Source: a virus. Taken from it: a stretch of 21,385 nt of DNA. Positions 18,142-21,385 of this stretch are shown piece by piece. A program made the translations under genes and the position numbers. Numbering within the stretch: position 1 is the first letter of the stretch; each line of letters opens with the position of its first letter. The notes beneath the pieces were generated by a model that had not been told where the DNA came from, did no database searches, and saw nothing but the letters and a program-made list of their open reading frames with translations. Where the stretch lies: positions 1 to 21,385 of the IMG/VR virus record IMGVR_UViG_3300025132_000370. One strand, given 5' to 3'.

Positions 18142-18200
18142 TGTTAGTAAATAAGCGCTAAAAAGTGTAACTATATATCAGTATACTTTAATTAAATTAA
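18142..18200 (+). promoter_or_regulatory. AT-rich leader before the cupin gene, possible promoter
   Basis: This 59-base gap is one of the largest in the window. It holds the hexamer palindrome AGCGCT and an AT-rich tail with TATACTTTAA ending about 14 bases before the ATG, which partly resembles the Bacteroidota -7 element TAnnTTTG (6 of 8 positions at TACTTTAA). No hairpin terminator or ribosome-binding site is seen. A promoter here is only a suggestion. Confidence 0.25.
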
Positions 18201-18698
18201 ATGACTGATAACAAGTTACAAAAAAAACCTAAGTCTGAATTATCTAAAGACTTTAGAACTGCTGTAGTTTCTTTAGAAAATAATCTAAAAGAGCTAGCAG
18301 ATGGTGTTAATATTGTAGCTGGTACCAAAGAAAAGCCAATAGTAAACAATAGTAAATTAGTGCCTATCAGACATTTTTTTATGGATGGGGTTTACGTAAG
18401 GGAGATGACAATGTTTAAAGATACTATAGTTATTGGTGCTATACACAAACACTTGCACATGTGCTTTTTACTTAAAGGTAAAATCACTGTTAGTAATGAA
18501 GAAGAGACGGTAGATCATATAGCGCCATGTTTTATTGTGTCTACACCAGGTATTAAACGAGTATTGTATGCTCATGAAGATTCTGTGTGGTACAATACAC
18601 ACAAAAACCCAAGTAACACTGAAGACGTAGATCAATTAGAAAAGGATATTGTTGCTTTAACGTATGAAGAATATGAAGAATATATTAAAAATAAATAA
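18201..18698 (+). CDS. Cupin-fold protein inside the virion gene block
   Basis: The protein has 165 residues: an N-terminal helical arm (1-45), a cupin barrel (about 55-137) and an acidic C-terminal helix. Cupin motif 1 is seen as GAIHKHLHMCFLLKG with His82, His84 and His86; the usual Glu of that motif is missing. Motif 2 is represented by APCFIVSTPGIKRVLYAHED with His125, and His134 follows. The sequence pattern (FLLKG, STPG, KRV, Ala-x-Glu-Asp, Trp, His) recurs, from memory, in small phage cupins of unknown function. The His cluster could bind a metal, but without the Glu an enzymatic oxygenase-type role is uncertain. It lies between structural genes with no metabolic neighbours, so a virion or assembly role, or binding of a sugar or small ligand, is possible. 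The fold call is good; the function is unknown. Confidence 0.72.
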   Translation: MTDNKLQKKPKSELSKDFRTAVVSLENNLKELADGVNIVAGTKEKPIVNNSKLVPIRHFFMDGVYVREMTMFKDTIVIGAIHKHLHMCFLLKGKITVSNEEETVDHIAPCFIVSTPGIKRVLYAHEDSVWYNTHKNPSNTEDVDQLEKDIVALTYEEYEEYIKNK

Positions 18699-18701
18699 GT
18701 T

Positions 18702-19322
18702 ATGAGTTTTGTAGCAGTAGCAAGTGGCGTTATAAGCGCTGGATTAGGAGTAGCTAAAATGGTACAAGGTAGGAAAGCGGCTAAAGAAGCTAAGGACCAA
18801 GCTGATCTTTCTCGTATAGAGCTTGATAAGCAAAAAGAAGCTTTTCAGCAGCTCGACACAAGTAACCCATATCAAAACATGGAGAATACTATGGAGGATC
18901 TTACAGTAGACCAGAGAGCCGCTGAGTTTGCTCAGCAAGGGGCACTTCAGTCTCAAGCCAATGTTATGGATAAGATGCGTGGTGCGGCGGGTGCTTCTGG
19001 TATAGCAGCTCTTGCTCAAAGTATGGCTAACCAAGGCTCTATGGATGCGCAGAAAGCTGCAACATCAATCGCTGAGCAAGAAGCAGCTAATCAAAAGGCT
19101 GAACGTGCAGAAGCGTCGAAATTACAGAATTTAGAAAAACAAGGAGAAGCGGCTTCAAGACAGATGGAGTTTCAGAAACTCGATGCTCTTATGGGCATGT
19201 CGGCCGGCGACGTTTCATCAGCACAAGCTCTACAACAAGCTGGAATGGACGCTGCAAGCAAAGGTTTGTCAGATATAGCTGGTGGCTTGACCACTGCAGC
19301 AGGAGCTATCCCAACAGGTTGA
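18702..19322 (+). CDS. Internal virion/ejection protein candidate
   Basis: The protein has 206 residues and is rich in Ala, Gln, Met and Glu. It opens with a Gly/Ala/Val hydrophobic helix (about residues 2-20, VAVASGVISAGLGVAKM) suited to membrane insertion. A helical part follows with TSNPYQNMENTMEDLTVDQR and GAAGASGIAALAQSMANQGS, motifs I associate with a very common marine-phage internal virion protein comparable to T7 gp14-type ejection proteins. The end is again Gly/Ala-rich (GLSDIAGGLTTAAGAIPTG). It is expected to be packed in the particle and to enter the outer membrane or periplasm during DNA delivery. It starts three bases after the cupin stop, in the same frame, so the two may be translationally coupled. 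It ends with TGA. Confidence 0.72.
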   Translation: MSFVAVASGVISAGLGVAKMVQGRKAAKEAKDQADLSRIELDKQKEAFQQLDTSNPYQNMENTMEDLTVDQRAAEFAQQGALQSQANVMDKMRGAAGASGIAALAQSMANQGSMDAQKAATSIAEQEAANQKAERAEASKLQNLEKQGEAASRQMEFQKLDALMGMSAGDVSSAQALQQAGMDAASKGLSDIAGGLTTAAGAIPTG

Positions 19323-19344
19323 TAAAATAAAATAAAAAAAAATT

Positions 19345-20946
19345 ATGTCAGAAGGAATATTTATACCAGATTTTACTTTATCAGAATTTACCAAGAAATC
19401 AATTAAAGAGGCTGGAATAGGTGGTGATAAAGCCGCTGCAGCTAGACAGCACTTAGATAAAGCACAGACGCTTGGTAATGTAGCTGGCGCTTTTGATACC
19501 GTAGGTAAAGAGGCGGATAAAATTAATAAACAAATAAAAGCAAAAAACGCGGCGGAAGATGCAGCAAGAAAGAAAGCACTCCAAGATGCCGAAGCCGCGC
19601 GAGTGCTTGAGCAAAAAGCTTTAGATGAAGACGATAAGCAAGCGCGGAAAGAAGGGGATGAAAATATCAAAGAACAAGGACAAGATATTGAAGCGTATAT
19701 TAAAGCTGAAAAAGCATATTACGAAAGTTTGCCAGAAGATTGGAAGGAAAAGGGTTATGATACGTATGAAAAACATTTAGATAATCAAGAAAAGCTTGGT
19801 ACTAAAGAATATGACGAGTTTCCTCAAACAGAAACAGCTTCTCCTGTAGAATTCAAATCACCGGTTAAATTCTTAGAAGGTACTAGCGGCGAGCTACCGG
19901 CTTTTGACGAAGCTGATATAAACTGGAAAGCTGGTTTTGATAAGATGAATGATCGTCAAAGTTGGGCGTCTCCAGAGTTATATAGTCAGTTTCAGCAACT
20001 TGAAAAAGCGAAAGCAGCTGAGCACCTACAAGCTATTAGGAGTAAAGATAAAGCTGGCGCGGCTAAAATATTAGCAGAACAATCTCAGCGAGCTTCAAAT
20101 CTAAAGGATTGGCAGCAAACTATGACAACCGCGATGCAGATAAATAAAGATCATGGTTGGAATATAATACTAGAGGGTGATGACGAGGAAGCTAAAGCTA
20201 ATAGAAGAATTATAAGTGCGCTAGCTGCCAACGACGGCACAGCTAAAGTAGCTATAGATGATAGTGGTGAAATGGGTTTTACTCTTGGTCAAGTAGATCC
20301 AACAACAGGTCGTGTGTTACCAGATATTAGTCCAGTAACAGGTCAACCAATAGGTAATCCTAAAACATACTTACATAGAGAAATCGACGAGTTAATTAGC
20401 GTTGCTACATGGCCTGTGCATATGGAACAATCATTTCAAAACGGTGTGTTAGAAGCTCAAGCGCTAGGTAACGCTGGAGAAGAGTTTAACGCAGATGGTA
20501 GAAATAATGTAAACAAAAATAAAATCAAAGAAAAGGTTATGAAGAATCCAAAACACGCTAGATGGATTCTTCATGACGTTTGGGCTGGTGGTGAAACAAC
20601 ACTAGCAGAAGACATCATGCAAGGTCAGGTTGTTCAAAACATGGGTTTTAAAGTAAAGATGCCTAAGACTTTTGGTACATGGACAAGGCCTCTACCAGCT
20701 GGTCCCGCAGTTAACGACTTAGATGTAGATGGAGATGGGTATTTAACAGCAGCAGATTTAACAAATAATGATATAGCTAGAATACTACAGGAGTTAGAAA
20801 GACCTGAGCATTATAAATTGCTTACTGAAGTTGCGGGTGATTGGATGACTAGGAAAGAGCAAAACGTACACGCACCAGCTAAAGCAAATTACGATGCTGA
20901 GCAAGAGCGTCTTGCAAAAGCTCAAACAACCGGTATACTTGATTAA
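19345..20946 (+). CDS. Internal/cargo virion protein with EF-hand loop
   Basis: Family not firmly recognised. The protein has 533 residues. About residues 25-115 are Ala, Lys, Glu and Asp-rich and likely coiled coil. About 120-260 are helical and charged, and the remainder is mixed. A canonical EF-hand loop occurs at residues 460-471 (20722-20757, DVDGDGYLTAAD): acidic residues at positions 1, 3, 5 and 12, Gly at 6, hydrophobic at 8. It is followed by a short helix and resembles a single dockerin-like Ca-binding loop; no second EF-hand was seen. The gene lies between an ejection-protein candidate and the start of a repeat-bearing, probably large, protein, so an internal core or cargo role is likely. 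The leader is A-rich (AATAAAAAAAAATT) without Shine-Dalgarno. Confidence 0.6.
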   Translation: MSEGIFIPDFTLSEFTKKSIKEAGIGGDKAAAARQHLDKAQTLGNVAGAFDTVGKEADKINKQIKAKNAAEDAARKKALQDAEAARVLEQKALDEDDKQARKEGDENIKEQGQDIEAYIKAEKAYYESLPEDWKEKGYDTYEKHLDNQEKLGTKEYDEFPQTETASPVEFKSPVKFLEGTSGELPAFDEADINWKAGFDKMNDRQSWASPELYSQFQQLEKAKAAEHLQAIRSKDKAGAAKILAEQSQRASNLKDWQQTMTTAMQINKDHGWNIILEGDDEEAKANRRIISALAANDGTAKVAIDDSGEMGFTLGQVDPTTGRVLPDISPVTGQPIGNPKTYLHREIDELISVATWPVHMEQSFQNGVLEAQALGNAGEEFNADGRNNVNKNKIKEKVMKNPKHARWILHDVWAGGETTLAEDIMQGQVVQNMGFKVKMPKTFGTWTRPLPAGPAVNDLDVDGDGYLTAADLTNNDIARILQELERPEHYKLLTEVAGDWMTRKEQNVHAPAKANYDAEQERLAKAQTTGILD

Positions 20947-20967
20947 ACCTTTAAAGTAAAATCCTGA

Positions 20968-21385
20968 ATGGAACAATTATGGAATAAACTCACTGAGCAA
21001 GGTTTATATACTAAATCTTTTGGAGAGTTCCAACGTAAATACAATAATGTTGATGGTGTAGCTAACCTACACTCTAAGTTAGTAGAGATGGGTCTATATA
21101 CTAAGAGTGAAGACGAGCTTATTAATCAGTATGGTTTTGATATTCCAAAGCAAGTTGAAGGTAAAGTTCCTGACGGAACTGGTCCTACACGTAACGCTGA
21201 CTGGGAGGCTGTGAAGGCTTCTTATATGCCGTCACCACTAAAGCATGTTGACATGTCTCTTCCTGCTGACCACTCGCATGATGAAACTGTTGCTGATCCA
21301 AATTATCAGCAAGAGCAAGTGGAAGAAACAACATCAGTAGAAGACATGTTCACTGTTACTGATGAGGAAAAGGCTAATATAGCTA
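20968..21385 (+). CDS. Start of a repeat-bearing virion protein (3' truncated)
   Basis: The ATG at 20968 opens a frame that runs to the window end without a stop (139 codons seen). The N-terminus contains two copies of one unit with a 30-residue period: residues 4-25 (20977-21042) and 34-55 (21067-21132). They share a Leu-x-x-Lys-Leu-x-Glu core, GLYTKS, Glu and a final Tyr. Such short helical GLYTKS-type repeats occur, as I recall, at the N-termini of very large virion proteins of Bacteroidota phages, where they may act as docking or sorting modules. After the repeats comes a low-complexity Glu, Thr and Asp-rich linker. In crAss-like phages a giant virion RNA polymerase or cargo protein follows this part of the map, which makes that a reasonable guess for the missing remainder. 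Only the start is seen. Confidence 0.7.
   Translation, partial: MEQLWNKLTEQGLYTKSFGEFQRKYNNVDGVANLHSKLVEMGLYTKSEDELINQYGFDIPKQVEGKVPDGTGPTRNADWEAVKASYMPSPLKHVDMSLPADHSHDETVADPNYQQEQVEETTSVEDMFTVTDEEKANIA
20977..21132 (+). repeat. Two-copy 30-residue coding repeat
   Basis: Copies at 20977-21042 and 21067-21132 encode two 22-residue units offset by 90 bases. Identical residues include Lys and Leu of the first helix, Glu, the run GLYTKS, a later Glu and a closing Tyr. Third-codon bases differ in places, so the duplication is old and kept at protein level. Confidence 0.8.

Noticed and set aside
18142-18200. Possible terminator or tRNA in the gap before the cupin gene
   Set aside because: Only a six-base AGCGCT palindrome and short A/T repeats are present; no stable stem with T-tract and no cloverleaf.
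19269-19670. 133-residue open frame on the - strand, the longest antisense frame
   Set aside because: It spans the junction of two well-supported + strand genes, is a Ser/Ala/Cys-rich mirror of Ala/Lys/Glu coding DNA, and has no matching gene context.

Overview
The window is the virion-structure block of a tailed double-stranded DNA phage. All genes lie on the + strand, are tightly packed, and read in the order terminase, portal, scaffold candidate, major capsid protein, connector and tail genes, internal virion proteins. There is no tail sheath, tail tube or tape-measure gene. Instead, ring-type adaptor candidates are followed by a very large stabilisation/muzzle-type protein, which indicates a short-tailed (podovirus) particle. 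The terminase nuclease region, the portal sequence and the gene order resemble crAss-like (Crassvirales) and related marine phages of Bacteroidota. The DNA is AT-rich, and start codons are preceded by A/T-rich leaders without Shine-Dalgarno motifs, as is typical for Bacteroidota hosts. The lineage is inferred from remembered family features, not from a search.

Layout: the window opens inside the large terminase subunit (1-1125, 5' end missing) and continues with the portal (1128-3503), an acidic scaffold-like protein (3522-4724) and the major capsid protein (4737-6197). A strong UUCG-capped hairpin plus T-tract follows the capsid gene. Next come a 283-residue conserved hypothetical (6271-7122) and a second UUCG hairpin with an embedded 12-bp palindrome. 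Two ring/adaptor candidates follow (7183-7917 and 7922-8851), then a 2069-residue muzzle/stabilisation protein (8855-15064). An 893-residue beta-rich fibre/spike-like protein with a carbohydrate-binding-like module lies at 15068-17749, and a 126-residue small structural protein at 17761-18141. A cupin-fold protein (18201-18698) sits unexpectedly inside the block. Two internal/ejection-type proteins follow (18702-19322 and 19345-20946, the latter with an EF-hand loop). The last gene starts at 20968 with a 30-residue tandem repeat and runs off the end.

How it works together: terminase pumps DNA through the portal into a shell of major capsid protein built on the scaffold. The ring proteins and the muzzle close and extend the portal into a short tail, and the fibre-like protein probably contacts the cell surface. 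The internal proteins probably travel with the DNA to form or assist the entry channel. The two hairpins divide the operon at the points where required copy number should fall sharply (capsid shell, then one further protein, then ring and tail proteins). The capsid gene also has codon use suited to high expression.

No gene-free stretch exceeds 75 bases, and I see no tRNA, CRISPR, insertion sequence, integrase or attachment site. The most unusual points are the hairpin-bracketed layout, the shared reading frame of three successive genes (one junction being TAG), the Trp/His/Cys-rich and locally GC-rich centre of the muzzle protein, the cupin, and the EF-hand in an internal protein.
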